DNA of 64,000 bases from Allosalinactinospora lopnorensis (GTDB lineage Bacteria > Actinomycetota > Actinomycetes > Streptosporangiales > Streptosporangiaceae). This document shows positions 15,568 to 24,125 of this stretch, piece after piece. Each line of letters begins with the position of its first letter. The stretch's first letter is position 1. The position numbers were made by a program, and so were the translations under genes. Where the stretch lies: assembly GCF_000981225.1 (NCBI RefSeq), contig NZ_LAJC01000001.1, positions 124,001 to 188,000 of the forward strand, given 5' to 3'. Under the pieces are notes generated by a model, which was given only the letters and a program-made list of their open reading frames with translations, did not search any database and was not told where the DNA came from.

Positions 15568-15639
15568 CTGGGGTACCAGGACTCGAACCTAGACTAACTG
15601 AACCAGAATCAGTCGTGCTGCCGATTACACCATACCCCA
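15568..15639 (-). tRNA. tRNA-Gln (CTG)
   Basis: This 72-nt cloverleaf on the minus strand has acceptor TGGGGTA/TACCCCA and discriminator G. Anticodon stem ACTGA/TCAGT encloses loop TTCTGGT, anticodon CTG. In organisms with GatCAB, as here, this tRNA is charged with Glu by GluRS and then amidated. Confidence 0.95.
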
Positions 15640-15769
15640 GTGCTACTCAGAGGTCGGTCCCTGTCGGGCTCCGCTCCCTTCGGCGCAGCCATTACTGTAG
15701 CGGAGATCGGGAGTGCTCGCGAACCGGATCGGACGGCCCGGCGCAGCCCCGAGCACCCGCGTGCGGGTG

Positions 15770-17212
15770 TCACGCGCTCGCCGAAGCGTCCCTCTCCAGC
15801 TTGGCCAGTGCGGCGCGCAGCCGCTCCCGCACGCGCTCGCGGCCCAGCAGCTCCAGGGACTCGAACAGGGGCAGCCCCACTGTGCGGCCGGTGACCGCCA
15901 CACGCACCGGCGCCTGCGCCTTTCCGAGTTTCAAACCGAGCGACGCGCCGATCTCCTCCAGCGCGCCCTTGAGCGTTCCCGCCTCCCACGGCAGAGCGGG
16001 ATCGGCGAACCTCTCCAGCGCGGCTGCAAGCATCTCGCGACCGGCCCCGGGCTTCATCGCCTTGGACCAGCTCTTCTCGTCCTCGACCGGCTCGTCCAGG
16101 AACAGGAAATCGACGTTGGGCACGATCTCGCTGAGCACGGCGACCCGGCTCTGCGCGAGCGGGGCGATGGCCGCGAATACGTCCTCGTCGAAGTTCTCCT
16201 CGGGCCAGGGCACGCGCTCCGGGGCCAGCCACGGCCGGCACCGCTCGACGAACTCGTCCGCGTTCAGCGCGCGGATGTACTCGCCGTTGAACGCCCGCAG
16301 CTTCTGCTCGTCGAAGAAGGCGCTGGAACTGTTCACGTCGGAGACCGCGAACAGCGGTTCCATCTCGGACCAGGGCATGATCTCCCGGTCGCCGCCGGGC
16401 GACCAGCCGAGCAGCATCAGGTAGTTGACCATCGCCTCCGGGAGGTAGCCCTCCTCCTGGTAGGACTCCAGGGCCACCTTGTCGCGGCGCTTGGACAGCT
16501 TCTGCCGCTTCTCGTTGACGATGACGGGCAGGTGCGCCCACACCGGCGGGGTCCGGCCCAGCGCCTGCCACAGCAACTGCTGCTTCGGTGTGTTGGACAG
16601 GTGCTCCTCACCCCGGACGACGTGGGTGATCTCCATCTCGACGTCGTCGACCACATTGGCCAGCACGAACAGTGGGGAACCGTCGGCGCGCGCGATGACG
16701 AAGTCCTCAATGGAGGCGTGCTCGAACTCCACCCGGCCGCGGATCCGGTCGTCGACGACCGTCGGTCCGCCGTCAGGCACCCGGAACCGCAGCGCCCGCC
16801 CCGGACCGGCCTCCAGCCCGCGGTCGCGGCAGAAACCGTCGTAGCCGAGATGCGGGTTGCCGCGGCGCTCCTGCACCTGTTCGCGGGTGCAGTCGCAATA
16901 GTAGGCCCGCCCCTCCTTGAAGAGGGCCTCGGCGGCCTCGCGGTGCTTGTCGGCATAGGCCGACTGGAAGTAGGGCCCCTCGAAGTGCGGGTCCTCCTCG
17001 TGGATTCCCAGCCAGGCCAGGGCGCTGATGATGCCCTCGGTCCACTCCGGCTTGTTGCGCGCGGCGTCTGTGTCCTCGACGCGCAGCACGAACCTGCCGT
17101 CGGGGCGCTGCCGGGCGAGCGCCCAGTTGAACAGCGCGGAGCGCGCGCCGCCGACATGGAACATGCCCGTGGGTGACGGGGCGAAGCGGGTGCGGATCGG
17201 CGTCTCAGTCAC
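15770..17212 (-). CDS. gltX: glutamyl-tRNA synthetase
   Basis: This class I synthetase (480 residues) attaches glutamate to tRNA-Glu and, in GatCAB organisms, probably also to tRNA-Gln. The HIGH box appears as HVGGA (residues 19-23) after RFAPSPTG, and the KMSKS loop as KLSKRRDKV near residue 260. [12 protein letters not shown] in the middle fits the zinc-binding insertion with reduced cysteines. ATG 17212 is the natural start. tRNA-Gln and two tRNA-Glu genes lie immediately downstream on the same strand, which is functionally apt. Confidence 0.97.
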   Translation of the reverse strand: MTETPIRTRFAPSPTGMFHVGGARSALFNWALARQRPDGRFVLRVEDTDAARNKPEWTEGIISALAWLGIHEEDPHFEGPYFQSAYADKHREAAEALFKEGRAYYCDCTREQVQERRGNPHLGYDGFCRDRGLEAGPGRALRFRVPDGGPTVVDDRIRGRVEFEHASIEDFVIARADGSPLFVLANVVDDVEMEITHVVRGEEHLSNTPKQQLLWQALGRTPPVWAHLPVIVNEKRQKLSKRRDKVALESYQEEGYLPEAMVNYLMLLGWSPGGDREIMPWSEMEPLFAVSDVNSSSAFFDEQKLRAFNGEYIRALNADEFVERCRPWLAPERVPWPEENFDEDVFAAIAPLAQSRVAVLSEIVPNVDFLFLDEPVEDEKSWSKAMKPGAGREMLAAALERFADPALPWEAGTLKGALEEIGASLGLKLGKAQAPVRVAVTGRTVGLPLFESLELLGRERVRERLRAALAKLERDASASA

Positions 17213-17275
17213 GGCCCCAGCCTACTGGCGTGCGCCGGACGGCAAGAACCAGCAGGCCAGGACGGAGCACTGCCG

Positions 17276-18076
17276 TCACTCCCGGGCGACGACCCGGTTG
17301 CTCAGCTCGCCGACCTTCTCGACGGCGATCGTCATCTGCTGGCCGACCTCGACCGGGCCCACGCCCGCCGGGGTGCCGGTGAGGACGACGTCCCCGGGCA
17401 GCAGGGACATGAAGGAGGTGATGTAGGAGATCATCGCCGGTATGTCGTGGATGAAGCTCGACGTGCGGCCGTCTTGGCGCACCTCGCCGTCGACGGTGGT
17501 GGTGACCCGCAGGTCGCCGGCCTCCTCCAGGCTCAGGCCGGTCTCGACCCACGGACCGAGGGGGCAGAAGGAGTCGAAGCCCTTCGCCCGGGTCCACTGC
17601 TTGTCCGTCTGCTGCAGGTCACGTGCCGTCACATCGTTGGCGCAGGTGTAGCCGAAGACGACGTCCTTCACGCGCTCTCGCGGGACTTCGCGGCACACCC
17701 GGCCGATGACGATGGCCAGCTCCCCCTCGAAGTCCACCCGCTCGGAGATGGGAGGGTAGAACACAGGGTCGCCGGGGCCGGTGACCGCGGTGGAGGGCTT
17801 GAGGAAGACCGCAGGGTCGTCGGTGGGCTCTCCGGTGACGTCGGCGATCTCGGCGATGTGATCGGCGTAGTTCTTGCCGATGCAGACCACCTTGCTCGGC
17901 AGCACCGGTGAGAGGAGCCGGACGTCCTCAAGCTTGGCGCGCTCCCCCGTGAGCTGGATGTTCCCGAGCAGGGGGTGCCCGCTCATCCGGGCAACGTACT
18001 CCTGCCCGCTGTCCTGTTCCGCCTCGATCAGGCCGAAACCGACGTCCTCGCCGGATGAGAATCTCGCGATGCGCAA
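17276..18076 (-). CDS. fumarylacetoacetate hydrolase family protein
   Basis: This 266-residue FAH-fold enzyme cleaves or tautomerises beta-dicarbonyl-type substrates using a divalent metal. The fold is seen in KVVCIGKNYADHIAE, VFLKPSTAVTGPGDPV, VDFEGELAIVIGR (metal-binding Glu residues), GYTCANDVTARDLQ, FDSFCPLGPW and DVVLTGTPAGVGPV. The TTG at 18076 was chosen because GTAGGAG stands before it and family members start MRIARFS; the frame extends five codons upstream. It precedes gltX with 63 bases between. The substrate cannot be told from the sequence; 2-hydroxyhepta-2,4-diene-1,7-dioate-type or oxaloacetate-type activity are both possible. Confidence 0.85.
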   Translation of the reverse strand: MRIARFSSGEDVGFGLIEAEQDSGQEYVARMSGHPLLGNIQLTGERAKLEDVRLLSPVLPSKVVCIGKNYADHIAEIADVTGEPTDDPAVFLKPSTAVTGPGDPVFYPPISERVDFEGELAIVIGRVCREVPRERVKDVVFGYTCANDVTARDLQQTDKQWTRAKGFDSFCPLGPWVETGLSLEEAGDLRVTTTVDGEVRQDGRTSSFIHDIPAMISYITSFMSLLPGDVVLTGTPAGVGPVEVGQQMTIAVEKVGELSNRVVARE

Positions 18077-18258
18077 GGGTCTCCTACTCAACGTTCACCT
18101 GCTGCGTCCAAGACCAAGATTATCGAGGCCGCCGCGCCTCGGCACGCGGAACAGGCCCCGCTCCGGCGGGCAGTCCGGTACGCGGCCCACGTCCCCGGTC
18201 AGCCGGTGTTCGGGCGCCCTACCGCCCGGCCACCGAAGAAGCGGCGGAGATGCGTCAA

Positions 18259-18292
18259 GGGCGGGCCCTCAGCGGACGCTGAGGGCCCGCCC
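18259..18292 (-). terminator. terminator hairpin after the ABC transporter operon
   Basis: GGGCGGGCCCTCAGC (18259-18273) and GCTGAGGGCCCGCCC (18278-18292) are perfect 15-base arms around GGAC. It lies 76 bases beyond the last permease gene. No T-run is present. Confidence 0.65.
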
Positions 18293-18368
18293 AGGGCCCG
18301 GGACAGAGCCCCCGAGACGGGGCGGCGCGGCTGCTCCGTCCGTACAGTCGCGTCGCCCCGTGCCCCCG

Positions 18369-19289
18369 CTACTTCGTGGAGCCGGCGAACATGCCTTGTA
18401 CGAAGTAGCGCTGGAAGGCGAAGAACACCAGCAGCGGGACCAGCATCGACAGGAACGCTCCCGAGGCCAGCAGGTCGATGTTCGTGCCGAACTGGCGCAG
18501 CTGGGCACGCAGCGCCACGGTGATCGGCGCCGCGTCCGGGTCCGCGAAGACCAGGGCCACCAGCATGTCGTTCCAGACCCACAGGAACTGGAAGACGGTC
18601 AGCGAAGCCAGGGCCGGGCGTGCGACGGGGAGCACGACCTTGCGGAAGATCAGCCACTCGCTGCCGCCGTCCATCCGCGCCGCCTCCAGCAGGTCGCGCG
18701 GGATTCCGGCGAAGAAGTTGCGCAGCAGGAAGATGGCGAACGGCAGTCCGAAGGCGACGTGGAACAGGATGACGCCGATGATGTGGCCGTATACGTCCAG
18801 CGCGCCGTAGAGCTTGGCGATGGGGATCAGCGCTGCCTGGATGGGCAGCACCAGCAGGGCCACCACGCCGATCATCAGCCAGTCCCGGCCCGGGAACTCC
18901 ATCCACACCAGCGCGTAGGCGGCCAGGGCGGCGATCACCACCACCAGAACGGTGGCGGGCACCGAGATGTAGAAGGTGTTCAGGAAGGCTTTCAGGATCG
19001 CCTCGTTACGGGCCAGGTCCCCGTAGTTGCCGAGGGTCAGCTCGGCGGGTTTGAGGAAGATGGTCCACCAGCCGCTCGCGGTGTTGTCGGCTTCGGACCG
19101 CAACGACACGACCAGCAGTCCGATGACCGGCAGCATCCAGAAGAGGGCCACCACCACAAGGAAGAACTGCACTGTACCGGTGCCGAGCTTGCCGACCAGT
19201 CGCGCCGCGACGCCGCGACGAGGCGAGCCGGATACGGACACCTCCACTTCGGCCACAGAGGGGCCGGTGGTTTTCGTCGGGGTGGTCAC
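18369..19289 (-). CDS. sugar ABC transporter permease, MalG type
   Basis: This 306-residue membrane protein has about six transmembrane segments, starting around VQFFLVVVALFWMLPVIGLLVV. The cytoplasmic EAA loop that contacts the ATPase is present as RDLLEAARMDGGSEWLIFRKVVLP. It is the second permease of a carbohydrate importer (CUT1 family). The GTG start overlaps the stop of the first permease gene by four bases (GTGA at 19286-19289), giving coupled translation. The ATPase, the binding lipoprotein and both permeases lie in one operon. The substrate is probably an oligosaccharide such as an alpha-glucoside, judged from the GH15 neighbour only. Confidence 0.9.
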   Translation of the reverse strand: MTTPTKTTGPSVAEVEVSVSGSPRRGVAARLVGKLGTGTVQFFLVVVALFWMLPVIGLLVVSLRSEADNTASGWWTIFLKPAELTLGNYGDLARNEAILKAFLNTFYISVPATVLVVVIAALAAYALVWMEFPGRDWLMIGVVALLVLPIQAALIPIAKLYGALDVYGHIIGVILFHVAFGLPFAIFLLRNFFAGIPRDLLEAARMDGGSEWLIFRKVVLPVARPALASLTVFQFLWVWNDMLVALVFADPDAAPITVALRAQLRQFGTNIDLLASGAFLSMLVPLLVFFAFQRYFVQGMFAGSTK

Positions 19290-20635
19290 GAGCGCTCCCG
19301 TCGGAATCGGCGGATGTTGAACAGCATGATCGGCAGCACCAGCAGCAGGAGCAGTACGACGAGGGCGCTTCCCAGCCCCTGGTTCCCTCCCGCGCCGAAC
19401 GACACCTGCCACATCTGCAGGGCGATGACGTTGGCCTCGGCCTGCACCGAGCCGGGGGCGATCACGAACACCAGGTCGAAGATCTTCAGCACGTTGATCA
19501 TGAGCGTGACGAAGACGACGAGCAGCAGGGGTCCCAGCAGCGGCACGGTGACCTTTCGGAACACCTGCCATTCGGTGGCGCCGTCCACCCGTGCGGCTTC
19601 GAGCGCCTCGCGCGGTATCGCCGAGAGCCCCGCCGCGATGAAGGTGATCGCGAACCCGGTCATGATCCAGATCCAGGAGGAGATGATCACCGGGGTGATC
19701 AGGGACGATCCGAGCCAGGTCAGTCCGCGGAAGGGCGCCTCGAAGTCGCTTTCGGCCAGCCGGAGCCGGTACTCGCCGGCTCCCAGGTCGGGCAGGGTGA
19801 ACCGGCCGTCGTTGCCCGCGGACGTGGTGGCGACGACCTGTCCGTCGCGCACGGCTTCGACGGTGACCCGGGGCATCCCGTTCTCGCCGGGATCGATCCG
19901 GTTCTCCGCGCCGCCGAACGACGCGTCCAGCCACACCGTGCCGCGCAGTTCGTTGCCGGCCGGCTCGGGGACGGCGGCCGCCTCGGCCTGGCTTGGCAGG
20001 TCGCCGGGTTTGAAGCCCACCAGCGGCAGTTCGACCACGTCGCCCTGCTCGTAGGTCGCGGAGGTCGTGTACCCGCCCTCCGTGACCTCCAGCGTGTCAT
20101 CGTCGCGGGGAAGGGCCTCGGGGTATTCGGCGGAGGAGGTGAACATGTCGTGCACGCTGACGACCGCCGCGTTCACGATGCCGCGTTCGGGGTCCTCCTC
20201 GTAGACGAGGCGGAAGATGATCCCGGAGGCGAAGAGCGAGATCGCCATCGGCATGAACAGCAGCAGCCGGAACGCGGTCGCCCACCTGATGCGCTCGGTG
20301 AGCACGGCGAAGACCAGACCAAGCCCGGTGACCAGCGCCGGGGCGACCAGCACCCAGATACCGGTGTTCCTGATCGCGGTCAGGGTCCGGGCGTCGGTGA
20401 ACATGCTGACGTAGTTGCCCAGCCCGACGAACTCGTCGCCCGAGGCGTCGAAGAAGCTGCGCACGAACGAGTAGATGGTCGGGTAGACCAGGAAGACCGC
20501 GAACAGCAGCGCCGCGGGGAGCAGGAAGAGCAGCGCCGTGCGGGAGGGTTCCCCGAAGCGCGCGCCGTCCTGCGGTCCGCGGGCGCTCGTGGGATCTCCG
20601 GCGGTACGGGATGGGGAGGGGAGACGGAACTTCAT
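19286..20635 (-). CDS. sugar ABC transporter permease, MalF type, with a large extracellular insertion
   Basis: At 449 residues it is about 140 longer than usual CUT1 MalF-type permeases. Transmembrane segments lie near residues 32-56, 92-112, 122-144 and, after the insert, from about 310 on. The EAA loop is PREALEAARVDGATEWQVFRKVTVP. Residues about 165-303 form an insert between membrane segments, predicted outside the cell. Its second half (GTVWLDASFGG, then EAVRDGQVVATTSAGNDGRF, then AGEYRLRL) looks like an SdrD B-like or carboxypeptidase-regulatory beta-sandwich. This recalls the E. coli MalF P2 loop, which touches the binding protein, but the fold is different. Confidence 0.88.
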   Translation of the reverse strand: MKFRLPSPSRTAGDPTSARGPQDGARFGEPSRTALLFLLPAALLFAVFLVYPTIYSFVRSFFDASGDEFVGLGNYVSMFTDARTLTAIRNTGIWVLVAPALVTGLGLVFAVLTERIRWATAFRLLLFMPMAISLFASGIIFRLVYEEDPERGIVNAAVVSVHDMFTSSAEYPEALPRDDDTLEVTEGGYTTSATYEQGDVVELPLVGFKPGDLPSQAEAAAVPEPAGNELRGTVWLDASFGGAENRIDPGENGMPRVTVEAVRDGQVVATTSAGNDGRFTLPDLGAGEYRLRLAESDFEAPFRGLTWLGSSLITPVIISSWIWIMTGFAITFIAAGLSAIPREALEAARVDGATEWQVFRKVTVPLLGPLLLVVFVTLMINVLKIFDLVFVIAPGSVQAEANVIALQMWQVSFGAGGNQGLGSALVVLLLLLVLPIMLFNIRRFRRERS

Positions 20636-20650
20636 GTGCGATCGCCTTGT

Positions 20651-21952
20651 CTACGTGTCGTACGCCTTGGCGGCGTCCGCCTCGAGTCGTTCCATGGCAC
20701 CGTCGACGTCGTCGGGGTCGGCGAGAAAGTCCTGAAGGGTCTTCCACATACCGGCTCCGTTGGTCGCCCCGAATGCGGCGGGCACCTGGTCGGAGAGATC
20801 GAACCGCACACCGTCGCCCGCGCCGATCAGGTGCTTGGCGATCCCTCGGGTGGTCTCGTCCGGGTAGGCGTCGAACGAGACGTTCTGGTTGGGGGAGAGG
20901 AAACCGCCGAGTTCGGCCCACTCCTCGCCCGCCTCAGGCGAGGCGAGGAACTTCAGCAGTTCCCGGGTGGGCTTGTCGTCTTTCATGGCCACCGCGGCAT
21001 CCCCGGCGACGACCAGCGAGTCGCCGCTGCCTCCGATCGACGGGAACGGGAACGTCCGCGCGGTGTCGCCCACGTCGGCGTTCGTGCTCTCCGAAACGAC
21101 GGTTCCCACGAAGTCCGCGCCGGTCAGCATGGCGGCCTCCGGCTCCTCCCCGAAGACGTTGATCACGGAATCCGGGAAGTCCGTCTGCAGCGCCGTTCCA
21201 CCGCCGCCCGCGATCAGCCTGTCCTCGCCGAACAGCTCCGCCATGACCTCCAAGGCCTCGCGGACCGAGGGATCCGTCCACGGGATCTCGTGCCGGCTGA
21301 GCTTCTCGTACATCTCAGGACCGGCGGTGCGCAGGTAGATGTTCTCGAACCAGTCGGTGAGCACCCAGCCGTCGGCGGCGCCGATGGACTGCGGCTCGAC
21401 CCCCATGTCGGCCAGGCCGTTGGAGATCTCCAGGAACTCCTCCCACGTGTGGGGCGAGGCCGCGCCGGTCTCGGTGAACGTCGCGTCGTTGTACCAGACC
21501 AGCGACTTGTTCGCCGCTTTGAAGTAGAGGCCGTACGGGGTGCCGTCCACCTCTCCGAACTCCCGCCACGCCCCGGCCATGTGCTCGTCGAGGACCTCCA
21601 GGACGTCCGGGGCCAGCGGTTTAAGCGCGTCGCTGTCGGCCAACTGCCGGATGAGGCCGGGCTGGGCCACGATCGCCACATTGGGGACGGTGTCCCCCTG
21701 CACGCGGGTCTGCAGCACGGTCGGCAGCTCGTCGCCGGCGCTGGTGTAATCGACGGTGGCGCCGGTCCGCTCCTCGAAGGCGCTCAGCACCCGCTCGAAC
21801 TGCTGCTGCTCGTCACCACTCCACGGAGCGACGACCTCGATGGTGTGGCCGGCCAGTTCGCCGTCGCCGCCACCTTCGTTATCACTGCACGATGCCAAGC
21901 TGACACCGAGGGTGACCGCGATCAGTGCCGCGGTCCACGGGGGGTATCTCAT
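20651..21952 (-). CDS. sugar ABC transporter substrate-binding lipoprotein
   Basis: This 433-residue extracellular binding protein of CUT1 type has a signal peptide with lipobox SLASC, lipidated at Cys22. Typical family segments follow: IEVVAPWSGDEQQQFERVLSAFEERTG, PNVAIVAQPGLIRQLADSDALKPL, LYFKAANKSLVWYND and a C-terminal FLSPNQNV region. It delivers a sugar to the MalF/MalG pair encoded 15 bases downstream. Acidic and aromatic residues dominate, compatible with an alpha-glucoside, but specificity is not readable. It is the second gene of the operon. Confidence 0.92.
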   Translation of the reverse strand: MRYPPWTAALIAVTLGVSLASCSDNEGGGDGELAGHTIEVVAPWSGDEQQQFERVLSAFEERTGATVDYTSAGDELPTVLQTRVQGDTVPNVAIVAQPGLIRQLADSDALKPLAPDVLEVLDEHMAGAWREFGEVDGTPYGLYFKAANKSLVWYNDATFTETGAASPHTWEEFLEISNGLADMGVEPQSIGAADGWVLTDWFENIYLRTAGPEMYEKLSRHEIPWTDPSVREALEVMAELFGEDRLIAGGGGTALQTDFPDSVINVFGEEPEAAMLTGADFVGTVVSESTNADVGDTARTFPFPSIGGSGDSLVVAGDAAVAMKDDKPTRELLKFLASPEAGEEWAELGGFLSPNQNVSFDAYPDETTRGIAKHLIGAGDGVRFDLSDQVPAAFGATNGAGMWKTLQDFLADPDDVDGAMERLEADAAKAYDT

Positions 21953-21974
21953 CGGGACTCCTCAGTCGTCGAAG

Positions 21975-23177
21975 TCAGTCGTCGAAGATCGACATTCCGC
22001 TGGTCCGGTCGAAGAACTGCAGCCGCGCGGTGTCGACGGCCACCGTGATCGGCTGCCCTTCGAAGACGTGGGTGCGCGGGCTGAACCGGCCGACCAGTAC
22101 CGGCTTCTTCTCCGCTCCGGTGAAGCCGGCGTCGGTGGCGCCGGAGTCTCGGGCGAGTTCCTTGGTGTCCTCGGTGACGACCGGGGCGGCGTCCATCGGG
22201 AAGTGCACCAGGACGTCGGACCCCATCGCCTCCACCAGGTCCGCGACCGACTCCAGGGTCGCGCCCCGGGTGGCGCCGACGATCTCGGCGTCCTCCATGT
22301 CCTCCGGGCGGATCCCCAGCACGACCTCCTGCCCGGCGTAGGCGCGGAGGGCGGGCCGCTGGTGCAGCAGGCTCTCGGGAAGTTCCAGCGCCTGAGAGCC
22401 GATGCGAGCCCGGTACCGGCCGTCGTCATCGCGCTCCAGCTCCGCGGAGAGCAGGTTCATGCCGGGCGAACCGATGAACCCCGCCACGAAGAGGTTGCGC
22501 GGGTGGTCGTAGAGCTCCTGGGGCGGCCCGACCTGCTGCAGCACGCCCCGCTTCATCACGGCCACCCGGTCGCCGAGCGTCATCGCCTCCGTCTGGTCGT
22601 GCGTGACGTAGACGGTGGTGACACCCAGGTCACGCTGGATGCGAGCGATCTGCGCGCGCATCTGCACCCGGAGCTTCGCGTCCAGGTTGGACAGGGGCTC
22701 GTCCATCAGGAACGCCTGGGGCTCCCGGACGATCGCGCGGCCCATCGCCACACGCTGCCGCTGACCACCGGAGAGTTGGCCCGGCTTGCGTTTGAGGTGC
22801 TCCTCCAGTTCCAGAACGCCCGCCACCTCGCGTACGCGCTTGTCGATCTGGTCCTTGCCGATCTTGCGCAGGCGAAGTCCGAACGCGATGTTCTCGAAGA
22901 CGTTCAGGTGGGGATAGAGGGCGTACGACTGGAACACCATCGCCACGTCCCGGTCCCGGGCGGGCACGGCGTTGATGACGCGCTCCCCAATACTGAGTGT
23001 GCCTTCGCTGATCTGCTCCAGTCCGGCGATCATCCGCAGAGCGGTGGTCTTGCCACACCCCGAAGGGCCGACGAGCACCAGGAACTCGCCGTCCTGGATC
23101 TCCAGATCGAGGTCGTTGACGGCCCGGGTGCCATCCGGGTACACCTTGGCCATCTCGTTGATCAGAATTTGTGCCAC
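21975..23177 (-). CDS. sugar ABC transporter ATP-binding protein (MsiK/UgpC-like)
   Basis: This 400-residue ATPase energises carbohydrate import. The Walker A motif is GPSGCGKTT, the Q-loop lies in FQSYALYPH, the signature is LSGGQRQRVAMGRA, Walker B is FLMDEPLSNLDA and the H-loop is YVTHDQTEA. A C-terminal TOBE/OB region follows (VLGIRPEDM). Many actinomycetes share one MsiK for several importers. Here the ATPase leads its own operon with binding protein and permeases, so it may be dedicated. Its promoter region carries TTAAGG-like boxes at 11-bp intervals facing a divergent two-component system. Confidence 0.95.
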   Translation of the reverse strand: MAQILINEMAKVYPDGTRAVNDLDLEIQDGEFLVLVGPSGCGKTTALRMIAGLEQISEGTLSIGERVINAVPARDRDVAMVFQSYALYPHLNVFENIAFGLRLRKIGKDQIDKRVREVAGVLELEEHLKRKPGQLSGGQRQRVAMGRAIVREPQAFLMDEPLSNLDAKLRVQMRAQIARIQRDLGVTTVYVTHDQTEAMTLGDRVAVMKRGVLQQVGPPQELYDHPRNLFVAGFIGSPGMNLLSAELERDDDGRYRARIGSQALELPESLLHQRPALRAYAGQEVVLGIRPEDMEDAEIVGATRGATLESVADLVEAMGSDVLVHFPMDAAPVVTEDTKELARDSGATDAGFTGAEKKPVLVGRFSPRTHVFEGQPITVAVDTARLQFFDRTSGMSIFDD

Positions 23178-23277
23178 GACATCTCCTCACAGCAGGCCGG
23201 CGTGGTTCCGGCCTCGCACCGTTTGTGACGGGCGCCACTAGCGTCCCGGCGTGAACGTGACGTTAATTGCAGTCGCC

Positions 23278-23327
23278 CTAAAACAGCCTTAAGGCGGAAT
23301 GTCGGTCCTTTTAAAGATCCCTTACCA
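23278..23327. promoter_or_regulatory. 11-bp-periodic TTAAGG-like boxes, transporter / regulator promoter
   Basis: TTAAGG-like hexamers start at 23278 (CTAAAA), 23289 (TTAAGG), 23311 (TTAAAG) and 23322 (TTACCA). All are in phase at multiples of 11 bp, with one weak position at 23300. Such direct repeats are typical of OmpR-type response regulators, and one is encoded from 23427. A matching array lies at 28165-28203. Confidence 0.5.
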
Positions 23328-23426
23328 GGCGAATTCGCCCGGATTGGGCGGTATCACAGTGGTTGGCACAGCAGACAGTGAGGACTTCGGTCCTCTTCGG
23401 TCGTGATCTTGGTTACGGTTTCCTTC

Positions 23427-24125
23427 ATGGCGACGGTGTTACTGGTCGAGGACGACCAAACGGTGCGGGCGGCTCTGGTCCGCGCGCTGAGCGACCTCGG
23501 CCACGTTGTTCACCCGGTCGGTACAGCTCTGGACGCGCTCCGCACGGCGACGGAGCAGCAGCCGCACCTGGTCATCCTGGACCTGGGGCTCCCCGACCTC
23601 GACGGCGCGGCCGCCCTGCGGATGCTCCGCGGGGTCAGCGACGTGCCGGTGATCGTGGCGACCGCGCGCGGCGACGAGGGGTCCGTGGTGCGGCTGCTCA
23701 ACGACGGGGCGGACGACTACGTGGTGAAGCCGTTCTCCAGCGTGCAAATGGCCGCGCGGATCAACGCGCTGTTGCGCCGGAGCGGGCCGGCCAAGGGAGA
23801 GGACGGCGACACCGGCCAGAAACTGACCGTCAAAGAGCTGAGCATCGACCTGGCTCGCCGGCAGGCCTCTCTCGGCGACCAGCCCTTGGAGCTCACCCGG
23901 CTCGAATTCGATCTGCTGGCCTACCTGGCGGAGCGGGTCGGCCGGGTCGTCACCCGGCGCGAGCTCGCCGAATCGGTCTGGCGGCAGCACCCGTTCGGCG
24001 GGCACGACCAGACCATCGACGTACACGTGTCCTGGTTGCGCCGCAAGCTCGGCGAGACCGCGGCCAAGCCGAGATTCCTGCACACAGTGCGCGGCGTGGG
24101 ACTGAAACTGGTGGAACCGGAGTGA
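23427..24125 (+). CDS. OmpR-family response regulator
   Basis: This 232-residue regulator has a receiver domain at residues 1-115, with acidic pocket Asp9/Asp10, phosphoryl-acceptor Asp52 in LDLGLPD and Lys101 in VVKPF. A winged-helix DNA-binding domain of OmpR/PhoB type follows (ELTRLEFDLLAYL...DVHVSWLRRKLGE...TVRGVGLKLV). ATG 23427 was chosen because the receiver strand starts at once. Its stop overlaps the kinase start (GTGA). It is divergent from the sugar transporter operon and probably controls that operon through the 11-bp repeats between them. Confidence 0.94.
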   Translation: MATVLLVEDDQTVRAALVRALSDLGHVVHPVGTALDALRTATEQQPHLVILDLGLPDLDGAAALRMLRGVSDVPVIVATARGDEGSVVRLLNDGADDYVVKPFSSVQMAARINALLRRSGPAKGEDGDTGQKLTVKELSIDLARRQASLGDQPLELTRLEFDLLAYLAERVGRVVTRRELAESVWRQHPFGGHDQTIDVHVSWLRRKLGETAAKPRFLHTVRGVGLKLVEPE

